64,000 nucleotides of DNA from Nematopogon swammerdamellus. Lineage: Eukaryota; Arthropoda; Insecta; Lepidoptera; Adelidae. The notes under the pieces were generated by a model. The model was not told the DNA's origin, made no database searches, and saw only the letters and a list, made by a program, of their open reading frames with translations. Made by a program: the position numbers and the translations under genes. Location of the stretch: positions 19,267,596-19,331,595 of the forward strand of contig OX336343.1 of the NCBI GenBank assembly GCA_946902875.1. The letters are read 5' to 3'. Each line of letters begins with the position of its first letter. Within the stretch, counting starts at the first letter, position 1. Shown here in pieces: positions 11,191 to 21,673 of the stretch.

Positions 11191-11466
11191 ATTAAAAAAA
11201 ACGTTCCTCCATTCTCTTCGCCTCAAGACTCTACCTGCAGCGGTCTTCATGCAAGAAGCACACAGCGCCTCCTGGCGGAAAGGAGAAGAGTCCGGTTGCC
11301 TAGGCGACGGACTGTTGTGATCTGACACGTCCGAAAATACAAGCGGGAGCGGGCGGTTTTGTTCAAACATTTTGCTCTGGAAAAGATAAAATCCACCCTG
11401 ATCGAGCGCGGCGCGGGCTCTCAGGGCTTGTTGCGACCTAATACGGCATAAGTATAGTGAGTGTAG
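11191..11466. other. Moderately GC-rich spacer between inverted LINE copies
   Basis: No gene is identified. A short frame near 11370-11450 reads LEKIKSTLIERGA.., faintly like the start of a calcyphosin-type EF-hand protein, but it stops within 25 codons and I do not call it. Confidence 0.3.
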
Positions 11467-11598
11467 TTTCCGAAGTGTGTGCGTAGCTGGGCCCAGCAGA
11501 TCCTCGGACACCGGGACGTTTCCGTGCCGATCGACGACCACCACCTGAAGGACCGAGCTATCGAAGGTGCGGCTGCGGGCGGAGACATCAACATCCAG
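11467..11598 (+). other. Possible exon fragment ending at a splice donor
   Basis: An open frame reading FPKCVRSWAQQILGHRD.. and ending ..GGDINIQ runs from a stop at 11464-11466 to CAG|GTAAGAGG at 11596-11603. The composition is protein-like and differs from the flanking repeats, but I do not recognise a family, and no clear acceptor precedes it. It abuts the 102-bp minisatellite, whose units contain a similar GACATCCAAGTAAGC sequence, so the array may have grown from this exon-intron junction. Confidence 0.2.
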
Positions 11599-12370
11599 GT
11601 AAGAGGTACCACACCACCACACACTTTGCGCTACACCTCGAAGCTAGTCCGACGAATCCCGACGCTGCTCAGAAGGAGTCCAACATTTCCCTGTGTTCCC
11701 CCGACGCCATCCAGACGCAGTCCGACATCTACGTGAGCTCGGAAGCTAGTCCGACGAATCCCGAAGCTGCTCAGAAGGAGTCCAACATTGCCCTGCGTTC
11801 CCACGACGCCATTCAGACGGAGTCCGACATCTAAGTGAGCTCGGAAGCTAGTCCGACGAATCCCGACGCTGCTAAGAAAGAGCCCGACACTGCCCTGGGG
11901 TTCCCCGACACAATACAGACGGAGCCCGACATCCAAGTAAGCCTCAAAGCTAGTCCGACGAATCCCGACGCTGCTCAGAAGGAGTCCGACACTGCCCTGC
12001 GTTCCCCCGACGCCACCCAGACGCAGTCCGACATCTAAGCGAGCTCTGAAACCAGTCCGACGAATCCCGACGCTGCTCAGAAGGAGTCCGACACTGCCCT
12101 GCGTTCCCCCGACGCCATCCAGACGCAGTCCGACATCTAAGCGAGCTCCGAAACCAGCCCGACGAATCCCGACGCGGCTAAGAAGGAGTCCGACACTGCC
12201 CCTGCGTTCCCCCGACGCCATCCAGACGCGGTCTGACATCTAAGCGAGCCTCGAAGCCAGTCCGACGAATCCCGACGCAGCTCGGAAGGAGCCCGACACT
12301 GCCCAACGTCCCCCGACGCCATCCAGACGGAGCCCGACACCTAAGCGAATTTCCGAAGTCAGCCAGACGG
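11599..12370. repeat. 102-bp coding-like minisatellite, about seven units
   Basis: Units start at about 11641, 11743, 11845, 11947, 12049, 12151 and 12254, with spacing of 102 (once 103) and a partial eighth near 12356. The unit length equals 34 codons. On the + strand each unit reads like ASPTNPDAAQKESDTALRSP, with a CAA-to-TAA change in several units (GACATC-TAA). On the - strand one uninterrupted frame runs 11631-12239 (202 codons) as 34-residue repeats. Neither strand resembles a known protein. The frame-preserving length suggests origin from coding DNA, or simply homogenised amplification. Confidence 0.8.
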
Positions 12371-12654
12371 ATCCAGACGCTACGCCAAACTAATCCTATC
12401 ACGAAGCGCAAAATAAGATCTGAACTGACTGATAGATAACAGTAGACAACACCCGTCGCCGCCGCGTAAACCAGCCTCGGGGAAACTTGTAAAAGTCCCA
12501 ATCGTCTCTTATTTACCCTATTTCACCCCTTATGAAACTATCAAACCCAGAATATGAGTACCGCTGCGGTGACGGCGTGATATTGCATGTGCACAGTCGC
12601 ACCCCCACCCAACTACAGTCCACCCACTAACACCACGGGGTGAGAACGACTGTT
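12371..12654. other. Spacer, no feature recognised
   Basis: Mixed-composition DNA between the minisatellite and the truncated 3' end of LINE-A copy 2. Nothing was recognised. Confidence 0.35.
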
Positions 12655-14240
12655 GCGTACAGCGGCCCCATTCGGAAATAGACCAAAGCGTTTGTTTGAG
12701 ATCAGACACAAGTCTTCGCCTCTTCATCCACAACATCCCGTCTGACTGAAGGGTCACTGGTATAGGATCCATGTGCTGTACTGTCATCCGCATAACAATT
12801 TATGTTGCCGAGTGGCAGCATGTCATTGATATGCAGAAGAAACAGTGTTGGTGACAAGACAACACAGATCCCTGCGGTACGCCGGCATTCACTGACAGGG
12901 CGTCCGAAGAGCAACCGTCCACTAGGACCTGAATGCTACGCCCATGTAGGAAGTCGGCGACCCAGTCGCAGAGGCCAGAAGGAAGTCCGTACGACGGAAG
13001 CTAGCCCAGAAGCGATTTGTGCCAAACCCATTCGAATGCCTTGGCAATATCGAGACCAATTCACACCGTTTCAGCACCAATGCAGGAATCATATCCGGCC
13101 CACTCGCCTTCCTGGTGTCTAGGGAGATAAGCTCCGCCCGCACAGTTCGTTGTCGGAACTGTACTTCCGGCATGGAGTTCTCACACCTAGTTATGGATGG
13201 GGGGATGGCACCCCATCGTCCATGGTGGAGTTCTACGCAAAGAGAGCATTTACATTTGCGGAGTGGGCAAGTGAGCCCCCAGGACACTGTAGAGGTGGAA
13301 GGGAGGAGCGGTAGAAAATCGATACGACAGATTTGGCGAGAGACCAAAACTCACGGCTCCCAGTTGGGTGCTGGTTCAGCCTATCACCAACTCTGCCGAT
13401 ATGCTCGAATTTGGCCCTGACGATAGCCCTCTTGCAGGATCTGGAGAGGCGGTTGTATTCTTTCTTCAGTTCGGATACATTAGGATCGCGTCTGGTACGA
13501 GCGCACGACCATGCACGATAAGCTGCGCCATTAGCTGCGACAGCTTCACCACAGTCGCGGCTGTACCAGGCCTGGCTTTTACCACCGAGGCGCACGAGGG
13601 CGCTGGGAATGAACATCTCCATTCCCCCCAGAACCACCTCGGCTACGGCATTGGCGCATTCTGCCGGAATGCGCCAATGCCGTAGCCAAGGTGTAGATCA
13701 TCCGAGGTGTAGATCATCCGAACTGAAGCATAGCTCTCTCCATGGGTAGGATGTGATGTATTCTCGCATCCCGTCCCAATCCGCTGACACGTAGTGCCAA
13801 ATTGGACGCATTCCTCCAGTACGAGACTAAGGAGGCAAAAATGGCACCGTGGACCCCACTAAACAGTGGTCAGAGAAGCCAAGAGGAGTGCTCACTGTGA
13901 CTTTGTATCCAGCAGGGTTCGTCGTCAGCAGAAGATCCAGCAGAGAGGGTGCATGACCGTCCATGTCTGGCACTTTGGTAGGTTGGTCTATCAGTTGAGG
14001 CAAGTCATGCGTCAGGGCGAAGTCGTAGGCGGCTCTCCCCTCGAAGTCAGTTCTCCCGGAGCCCAGCCACTCCTCGTGATGGGCATTAAAATCCCCAAGC
14101 AGAACCATATCCGCGGATATATATATATATAGGGAAACTACATGCACTTCATCTGCCGCTCTACTCAAGTGCTCGAACAATCGAGCTGTCCCCGCGTCGT
14201 CTGAGTGCGACCTGTAGATACTTACAGGCGGACACACGCG
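12655..14240 (-). pseudogene. LINE-A copy 2, truncated and internally deleted, inverted to copy 1
   Basis: On the - strand the order is: endonuclease with GDFNAHHEEW and FSDHCLV (13827-14237), linker DPNVSELKKEYNRLSRSC (13233-13637), the RT start KASGPDMIPALVLKRC (12922-13347), and the RT active-site region with LFLLHINDM and CYADDSTAHGSY (12702-12914). The fingers region between LVLKRC and the AKAFEW-equivalent block is deleted, and frames shift repeatedly. The 5' end stops within the endonuclease and the 3' UTR is missing. A TA microsatellite (about 14117-14132) interrupts the segment before GDFNAH. It is useful for reading the ancestral codon at copy 1's nonsense site (GAA). Confidence 0.85.
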
Positions 14241-14264
14241 ACTCCGTCCCCAAGTGAACCGATT

Positions 14265-14605
14265 GTGATGATTCTTTTTTTATTTGAAAGCTGGTGCTTT
14301 CCGCGTGGTCCCATTTCAATTTCATCAAGATCGGATTAGAAAGCGAGGCGGATTCGCGAAGCCAAAAGCCGAGCGATTCCGCCGAGTACATTAATAGCAA
14401 AAAATTACTAAAAAAACTGAAATAAAAAACTATTAAAAAAAATATAAAAACCGCCTTCAAAAATGTATGAAATAAAAAAAATCGAACCCTAGAGTTGAAG
14501 GCGGTGCAAGCAAAAATAACCGACCGCCTTCAACTCTAGGGTTCGATTTTTTTTTATTTCATACATTTTTGAAGGCGGTTTTTAATTTTTTAAATCGTTT
14601 TTTTA
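14265..14605 (+). mobile_element. Fold-back element FB1, copy 2
   Basis: Same modules as 4925-5402: the ATCAAGATCGGATTAGAAAGCG block, a small GGCGGATTCGC/GCGATTCCGCC hairpin, then a long hairpin with arms at about 14430-14505 and 14523-14604. Arm sequences are nearly those of copy 1 (ACCGCCTTCAACTCTAGGG). It lies in the same orientation as copy 1. Confidence 0.7.
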
Positions 14606-15117
14606 CAAAAATGTATACACTTTATTTACATACAGACTGTACGTGCATGAAATATGTTTAATAAGTTGTTTCGACATACTGTCATACAAATTAAATTACA
14701 GAACGAAAGTTAAATTTTAAAAGTTCCTAATACTATATAGATAGGCCCTACATTTTCGTTCCATAGGCGGCAGGACGGCGCGGCGGAGCGGCGTTGTAGT
14801 GGGACGACAGAGGTGGCGGGCGGAATAGCGAGCCGCGAGCATCGACGACGCTCGCGTGTCGTCTCGTCGGTCGCGGTGCGGGACGATGAGCTGCTGGCGC
14901 GCGGGCGGGCGGGCTTATTCTTCCCCACTCCCCGCAGCCCTCCCGCACCCCGAGTTCAGTGTAGTGCGAGCGCGCGCTTTTTAAACGTTGTTTTATTATA
15001 TTGCGATACTCGAAACTACTCGAAAGTTCATGTTTAATGGAGAAATTTTATTGGATAATATACAATTATATTATATTTTGATGTTCTGTGTCTAATAAGT
15101 TAATAAAAACAGACGAA
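14606..15117. other. Spacer containing a CpG-rich patch (14760-14990)
   Basis: The middle ~230 bp is strongly CpG-rich with GCGCGCGC near 14970. It could be a former promoter or a GC-rich transposon end. It has short overlapping frames on both strands and none is convincing. Confidence 0.35.
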
Positions 15118-15795
15118 GCAATTTTTCACAGTGCTTGGGTTATTGCCAAAAATATGTAAAGGTGTGATCCATAAGGAAAATTTCCTAGATAATTATGAAA
15201 AGCGATATATTTAAAGAAATTAGGAGATGAAAAAAAATAAAAATTGACAGAGTAATTTTTATAGGTATTTTCAAATTTCTGCCTGTTCGAAATCGAAATT
15301 TTCCTAGATAATGTTATATATATACTCTTATTAATATATAATATCATATTCCGAAAGAATTTTGGACAGAGCAATTTTTCACAGCGAATTATTGCGGAAA
15401 ATCTGTAAAGGTGTGATCGATACGGAAAATTTCCTAGATACTTGTCTAAAGCGATATATATAAATAAATTAAGACATATAATAAAATAAAAATTGACAGA
15501 GCAATTTTTCTGAAGAAGTTGTGATACAAAATAGGTATTTTCAAATTTCTGCCTATTCGAAATCGAAATTTTCATAGATAATGTTATATATATACTCTTA
15601 TTAATATATAATATCATACACGGAAGGAACTTCGGACGGAGCAATTTTTCACCAGCAGTTATAAGCGATTTTCATCTTTAGGTATAAATACCTAACTTCC
15701 AAACATAAAAAATCCTAGATAATTTGTCAAACGTGTATTTTAAACCCTACTTTATCACACTGCAAAGATTCAGCGACAGAGGAATTACGTCGAGT
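15118..15795 (-). repeat. Dimeric tandem repeat (repeat A), copy 2, inverted
   Basis: Half-unit boxes (GCAATTTTT or GTAATTTTT) occur at about 15118, 15252, 15371, 15501 and 15641. The sequence is the reverse complement of 5805-6390. Both copies share the outer boundary TTCAGCGACAGAGGAATTA, beyond which they diverge, so that is probably an element end. Confidence 0.75.
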
Positions 15796-16540
15796 GGAAA
15801 TGCTTTATTGATTGGAGTAATAAACCACAGTGAGTTTGAAGGAAGTAAGAGCTGAATCACTAAATATTTCATTTCAGTATATTTAATCTCTCTCTCTCTC
15901 TCTCTCTCTCTCGTTACCACCATTAACCGTTACAGCTCATTTTCGCGTTTCAGCAGAGCGTTCCACATTCACCGCGGCCGCATCCCAAATGGTCTGAAAC
16001 CGCCGACATCGATCTAACTACCCCAGTACATGTCTACACGCGCGCCCGGCGGGGTTATGTGCGTTTGAGGGAGATGGGGTGAAGGCAGCAGGATAATGCC
16101 ACCTGCTCGCCCTCTAGACATACATACATGTAAATATATCATCGATGTCATCAACTTTTGGATGGTTCCAATTTGGGTTTTTTAATTGTATTTTTTTTTT
16201 GTAAACCGACATGGGTAGCTGTGCCGAGAGGCCAATGGTGTAGTCGACAGAGCCAAAAACACCTCTCCTCGCGAAACCACGCTCAGTTAGGTGCCATGCC
16301 AGCAGATTTGCGGACTGTTGCTAGGCTGTCTGTCTAGCCTGTTAATATGACGACGTTTGAAGGAAGACACGTTGACAAGTTAAAGGATTCGGGAAACACA
16401 CGAACACTTGCATCTTTTATAGTATGTCTGACCGTCTGACGCAATATCCTGCGTTCAGTTAATTTGCACGATTTCATATTGAATCTTATTCTGTCGTCGC
16501 CAAAGTTGTATTTAGCATCGGACACTAGACGATATTCTAG
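15796..16540. other. Spacer with a (TC)n microsatellite
   Basis: A (TC)13 run lies at 15887-15912. The rest is mixed sequence with a T-run followed by GTAAACCGACATGGGTAGC at 16190-16220 that looks like the A-rich end of another, unidentified retroposon on the - strand. Confidence 0.5.
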
Positions 16541-16585
16541 ACTAGGTGCCATGTCAGTGCTTCCCTCGGTCGTGTCGGCTACTCT
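16541..16585 (-). mobile_element. SINE-L fragment (short)
   Basis: Only the CTAGGTGCCATGTCAGTGC / TCGTGTCGGCTAC block of SINE-L is present. Confidence 0.6.
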
Positions 16586-16969
16586 ATATTATGTTAGTAC
16601 TAAGTAAGTAATTTTTTTTTTCGGCTTTGCGTTTCCATTATGAAGAAACATAAAGCGAGCACCTACCTATATTATAATAATATTTCATATTATACATACA
16701 ATATTATAATATACATTACATGACAAATAAAATAAATACCTAGATTGTAATAAACCTAGGCTTAAGCCACTCGTTATGTCTTGCTGTTTTATTGAGTTTT
16801 TATTTTTATTCTCTTGATTTTTTTTTATTTTTAGGTTTAGATTAAAGTTATTTTATAAGTTAAAAAAAATTAAGATAAAACTTATTTCAACAGCTGTTGA
16901 AAACCGAATTTCACGCGACCAAAATTACGAGCAGCGTAAGTAAGCACCTTACGATGTTATTTTAAATCA

Positions 16970-17135
16970 ATCAGCTTTACTAACGGTTTCACTCCGAGCT
17001 ATGTGGCTCGACGTTTCGGGCCAAGCGTATGGCCCATCTTCATGGAGCACTCTGCCTTGTGCGACGGTTGGCAGAGAAGTTCTCTGCCAACCGTCGCACA
17101 AGGCAGAGAGGCAGCAAAGCTGATTGATTTAAAAT
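16970..17135 (-). repeat. Retroelement end with hairpin and hammerhead-like motif
   Basis: A perfect hairpin at about 17049-17109 has 28-nt arms (CTCTGCCTTGTGCGACGG../reverse) around AGT. Adjacent on the - strand is CTCCATGAAGATGGGCC-loop-GGCCCGAAACGTCGAGC-loop-GCTCGGAG, which folds as three stems around ATGAAGA and GAAA, the hammerhead-ribozyme core layout. Penelope-like retroelements are known to carry hammerhead motifs. Here the first core base is A rather than C, and the UH cleavage site is missing, so it is degenerate. Outer AATCAATCAGCTT/AAGCTGATTGATT sequences pair as well. Confidence 0.45.
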
Positions 17136-17501
17136 AATGTCTAACAACCACGGTAATTTAAAAACACCTTACGATGGCATGTCTATATATCTATAGTGTA
17201 TTTATCTATACCATTACAACGTCAACACCTATAGAGGTATAGGGTGGCGGGATATTATTAAAATGCGGTGAATTTTGGGCGCGGCTCGTCCTGCCTGCCT
17301 GCTAATGCATCGTCGAGCCCCGCTGCGGCGCACCCTGTATAGAAGTTTGATTATACTCATGGGTCACCCTGTACGCCTGGTGGTAGAGGGGAACTATGAT
17401 TGTTGGATTGGGAAAATGTGTTATTTATTATAATGTGAAAAATACATAATGCTAGGTTTGACGTACGTTTAATTTCAAAAATGTACGGTTTATTTAATTT
17501 T
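17136..17501. other. Spacer
   Basis: No gene. A GC-rich patch at 17270-17340 has no assignment. A short SINE-L tail (T-run plus ATGGAAACTGACAC) follows at 17502-17521 on the - strand. Confidence 0.35.
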
Positions 17502-17521
17502 TTTTTATGGAAACTGACACT

Positions 17522-17765
17522 GACGCCGTGCATAAGGGCGACAGGCCAGCCACCTCTCACCTTGGTGCGGTCTTTCCACCTAATCATGCAGCAGGTGGGC
17601 CTTCGTACCTTACTTGCTGCCCGATAGTTATCTTCTCCAAATATTTTGCCAAACGTGGTGTGGTCGGTGTTGTGCTGTAATTTACCAGAGTACTTGCAGC
17701 ACAACACCGATCACTCTGCTTACCCCGATTGTCGGGATACGGCGTGTGGTATGTAGTAGTAGTGC
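17522..17765. repeat. Repeat B copy 1 with conserved stem-loop
   Basis: It contains TCGGTGTTGTGCTG (17664-17677), TAATTTACCAGAG in the loop, and CAGCACAACACCGA (17697-17710), followed by a CCCGATTGTCGGG hairpin. The same order occurs at 46195-46290. The conserved paired stems suggest a structured end of a mobile element, but its type is unknown. Confidence 0.6.
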
Positions 17766-18206
17766 GTGCGTGTGTGTAAGATTTCATTTCGCCTTCGCCT
17801 ATGTGCACTGCGCGCGAATATACCAAGCTTGCCCCGAGTGCCTTGTGTGTGCCATGCCTGACACTCCCCCGGACCAGACGTGAGTCCGACAGATTTATGG
17901 CAGATTATCGCACGTTAAGGATTGAGGGAGAGCCTCGCGGATGGCCGGCGATTAATTCACTACCCGATAGATGCCTTTGACCTGATTCGTCCGTTTGATG
18001 TCCGTCCGAAGACCCAGGGCCGCCGGCAGAAGTTTTGGCGCCCCACAAAGGGGGCACCAGACTGGTTCAAAGTGAATAGAAACTTTTTTGCACACACAGT
18101 TCAAGTAATAAACTTGTAGACAGACGGACGGGCAAGGAGCGTTAACATAATGGCTCCTTTGTACCACTTTTTGGAAGACTTCTAGTCAACTTTTGTGATC
18201 ATCAAA
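17766..18206. other. Spacer
   Basis: Mixed sequence with a GGCCGCCGGCAGAAGTTTTGG block near 18020. No feature recognised. Confidence 0.3.
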
Positions 18207-18467
18207 TATACAGGGCGTTTGATGACTATAGGTTATAAAGCAAACCAGGTACTCCTGAGCCTATTTGGAGCAAAAAAGTTACATGACATTTTGTTCTACG
18301 GTGAACTTTTTTTCCCCCATACAAAACTAAATACATAATTTTATTTAGTTTTGTATGGAAAAAAAGTTCACGGTAAAACAAAATGTCATGTAACTTTTTT
18401 GCTCCAAATAGACTCAGGAGTACCTGGTTTGCTTTATGACCTTGATAGTCATCAAACATCCTGTATA
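18207..18467. mobile_element. Fold-back MITE with TATACAGG ends
   Basis: The left half (TATACAGGGCGTTTGATGACTA..) is mirrored by the right half (..TAGTCATCAAACATCCTGTATA). Arms of about 120 bp include GGAGCAAAAAAGTTACATGAC and its inverse. The 261-bp unit is almost entirely hairpin. Flanking TA is compatible with a Tc1/mariner-type target, but that is inference. Confidence 0.75.
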
Positions 18468-18565
18468 TATTATCAAAACCATTACACATAATGAGGAAGA
18501 CAACCTCTTTACCACAGTAGGTGGTACTATTTAACCCAACCAAATTTATGCCACCGCTCTGAAAA

Positions 18566-18715
18566 GTCGGTCGAAATGGCTTGTAAATTTAGTGTTTTAC
18601 ATCCAGTTCAGTGTAGCCGGCACAATCAAAGGGAAGCACTAACATGGCATCTAGTTCACCAAGCTGTGATGGGCTGACATCGAGGGTGCAGTAGGTGATG
18701 ATGTGTCTTCAGTTT
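18566..18715 (+). mobile_element. SINE-L fragment, diverged
   Basis: GTCGGTCGAAATGGC through ATCCAGTTCAGTGTAGCCGG and GGGAAGCACTAACATGGC to TCAGTTTCAC. The head is missing and the tail has decayed. Confidence 0.75.
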
Positions 18716-20539
18716 CACTGGATTGATTGAATAAAACATTTTATGAATCTTCAAACGCGTGTCAACAAAATATGTTATATTTTCTAGCTTGATACCTGGT
18801 GCCCCTATATCGCACACCCGTCTTAGTAGCGACCCTGCCGAAGACCCAAAGAAAGTGGGTTCCTACCTATATCGTAATTTGAGGGCTGCCTTTTATTTAT
18901 GAGACGCTGAAACTTGTCCTGTTCCCTGTTTGCTGGAATGAGATAATATCTTCGGAGTACGAGTTGGCTGTAGGTAGTATTGTTGTGGATCGTTCATTAT
19001 TAGTTAACGAGGTGTTTTTCAGGGTTAATATCTAGTGCAGGCGTTCATATGGTTGTTATTTTTACATAGGTCGTTGTTGTTTATCCATAATAGTAATTTA
19101 TTATGTTCTAATATCTACTTAGCAAAACACAACATAATAGGAAATAGGTTTCAATCAACCATTCATGAGTGGAGATAATTATCAGTAATGAATGACATAA
19201 GTGTGGCCCTTTCTCTTTACTCAAGGTTGTAGAGGTAATCTATTAATTGCGCCCACGCAAGGGGTTTTGGGAAACGCTGGTCTAGTGAATAGGGCTCTAA
19301 CGGGAATTATCATTTAATAACGAGGTGATAGCACTAGTCAAACTTACGCCGAAATAGTTCCGTAAAGGGTGGGGCGGCATTGCTCGCCGTGCCCCCAAAT
19401 AGAACAAAATCCTGCAATCAGCTTAAAATGTGTATGTTCTTAGAATTTGTTTTCCAAACAATTAAAATCTTACGCTGACTAAGAGATACTTTGTCGATGC
19501 TTCAATTTTAATATATCACCTTTACCGATCAAGCAATGTTCGGGTTTCAAAGTCCGTTTCTTAAGATTTCTGCGACAGAAAACAGATCAGAACGTCACAG
19601 ATCCTACTGGTTTTATCGATTACCTACCGGTTCTGGAATATTTTCACCGTTCTGAGTGAGTTTAAGGCAGTAGAATCACTTAAGAACCTGTTCTTTTCCA
19701 ACCCTGGACATGCGCAGTAGGATGCGATGGGGTGGCGTGGGGCAGGCAGAGTTATGGCGGCCTAAATCACGCGCGGACACCCGTGGCGAGCGGCGAGCGC
19801 ACGGGCGACACGGCCAGGGTTTCACACCGCGGGACGGTGGGTTCGATGGCACTTTGATTGCTTGGAAACAATGAAATATTATGCATATACTGTCAAATCT
19901 GTGAAAACATTTTTTGACAAAGATTTTTTTTTCATTATGTTTCTTTGTTCGAACCCATTCTTTTGTTGATGATTGAATTCTGAATTTTCAAACGTGGTCT
20001 AGAATCATTCATCCAAACGTTTTTATGCAATTTTTTTTTCTTCTTCGCGTCGTCGTGTTTACTTCCTCCACGAGGACACTGTTCTGAAACTGAGAGAAAA
20101 TGTTCTGAAACTGAGAGAAAATAAACGAAACACATATTTTCATCTACACATAAATTTTTTGGAGTCTATTCAAATGACTAAAGATTGGCTGTAATAAATC
20201 TCTTCAAGGGATAAGTCCGCGTCTGCACCTCATGCACCTGTATTCATTGTGTTATTCTTGTGAAAAATTAATGGAGCAATAAATAATTTTCTATCTAAAA
20301 CATTCAGTATTTTCCATTTAATATTTCCATACACCCTTTTTTCATCAGTCTAGCTCACATCTGCCTTATGGCCTTTCCGATAACATTTGACAGGAGGTTA
20401 AAGAGGAGCTTCATTTAGCCGAAGGTGGTGAGATCGGCTGTTACAGGAGCATAAACAATCCGTAGCCTGGGTTTCACTTTCCTCTAATTCAATTTCATAT
20501 TCACAGCAGTGCCAATGTCGGTCGGGTGTGTGTCTGGTG
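18716..20539. other. Long stretch without recognised genes
   Basis: Mostly single-copy-looking DNA. A CpG-rich patch at 19715-19860 may be regulatory. A short direct repeat GTTCTGAAACTGAGAGAAAAT lies at 20081-20122. No convincing exon was seen. Confidence 0.35.
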
Positions 20540-21300
20540 ATTGTCTAAACAACATCAGCTAATCTGATGCATGACACAGTGCTGTTGAACCCCACGGTCA
20601 GTGAACTTAGGAAACTCTTAGGTATGTGTGAGCGATTTGCGGACTTCCACGGGCTCCGCTGCAACGCTGAAAAAAGCAGATATTTCAGTGTTCAGACGGA
20701 GCACCGGGAGCCGCCCCGCCAGTATGTCTGTACGGACGGAGGGACACTTAAAATTGTGGACGAATTTTAATTTTTGGGGCACATTTTAACCTCGATTTTA
20801 ACCTATATTTAGGGTAAGGCCAAACGAGCGTAATTTTGTGAGTTGTGAGTCGCGTATTTTGAGTCGCGTAATTTACGTTGCATACTATTATACCATAATT
20901 TTGTGTAAATTTTGCGCAAACCCAACTTTTATATGTAATCGAATTAAGCGTAAATTACGCGACTCAAAATACGCGATACATTCATTCATATCATAACTCA
21001 TACATAACTCACAAAATTGGTCGATATGGATCATCAAAGACGGGCGCTGTCAATTATGTGTAACATGCTGGCGAGACTGTTCGCTCGGTGCTCTTATTAT
21101 TTAAAACCTACTGTCAGTCCATGTACACCTGCCAGGCGTTAGCCCTATATCTCTCTTCTGTGCCTGCCAGCTGCGATCCAACTGCACGCAGCGTGCCTAC
21201 AACTCACTGCGTGTGCAGTACAACAACGCGTTTCGATGCCTCCTCAGGTTCTGCAGTACCTCAGGGATGTTTAAGGAGGCGAGAGGAGAGGCCGGTTTCT
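20540..21300 (+). pseudogene. Reverse-transcriptase fragment of a second LINE (LINE-B), interrupted by a MITE
   Basis: DTVLLNPTVSELRKLLGMCE and FADFHGLRCNAEKS (from 20567) match the region just after the catalytic ADD of RTs. An in-frame TAA replaces a residue in KIVDEF-FLGHILT. After the MITE insertion the homology resumes from about 21019 with DMDHQRRALSIMCNMLARLF, then LFKTYCQSMYTC, LRVQYNNAFRCLL and CSTSGMF in shifting frames. It is a dead fragment of a non-LTR element distinct from LINE-A; clade unassigned. Confidence 0.7.
20809..21018. mobile_element. MITE nested in the LINE-B fragment
   Basis: It splits the RT fragment between HILTSILTYI and DMDHQRR. Inverted halves: AATTTTGTGAGTT..GTCGCGTATTTTGAGTCGCG and CGCGACTCAAAATACGCGA..AACTCACAAAATT. 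About 210 bp with no coding capacity. The exact duplication is not resolved. Confidence 0.65.
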
Positions 21301-21368
21301 CAAAAATTGTTTTAAACCGATAACATTATAAGAAAATTTGAACTAATATTAGAAAGAACTTACTAAAT

Positions 21369-21673
21369 AGTAAGGACAAATTATAAATAAAAGATTTCCT
21401 CTATAGGGGCCAAACACATTGCCCCAAGGACGGATGCAGCATTCCCCCTCTGAATGGCGATAGAAACACGCTGACGGAAAAATGCTGCAGCTCGGCGGTC
21501 ACCTGAACATGCTATTAACTGTTTGCCAATTTTGCGGGCGAACTTATACGCGTCATTGCTCCATGGGCCAAGCGTCTCCACGGCAAAGGCGAGGAACTCA
21601 AAATACGGAATGTCTGTGGGCCTCAGCCTTTGCCGCAGCGAAGCCCGCAATGCGTGAAGACCCCCCGACATAA
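21369..21673 (-). pseudogene. C-terminal fragment of a LINE reverse-transcriptase protein
   Basis: The - strand frame 21381-21671 reads FAVETLGPWSNDAYKFARKI.. and ends QRVSIAIQRGNAASVLGAM. This block recurs at the C terminus of invertebrate reverse-transcriptase-like proteins. The frame ends with a natural stop and an AT-rich 3' region on the - strand. It is 5' truncated. Whether it belongs with LINE-B is unknown. Confidence 0.6.

Noticed and set aside
11370..11450. Calcyphosin-like EF-hand exon
   Set aside because: Similarity is limited to about 15 residues, with an early stop and no splice sites.
11631..12239. 202-codon protein on the - strand
   Set aside because: It is tandem minisatellite DNA whose unit length is a multiple of three; no start context, domain or promoter. 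Kept only as a finding.
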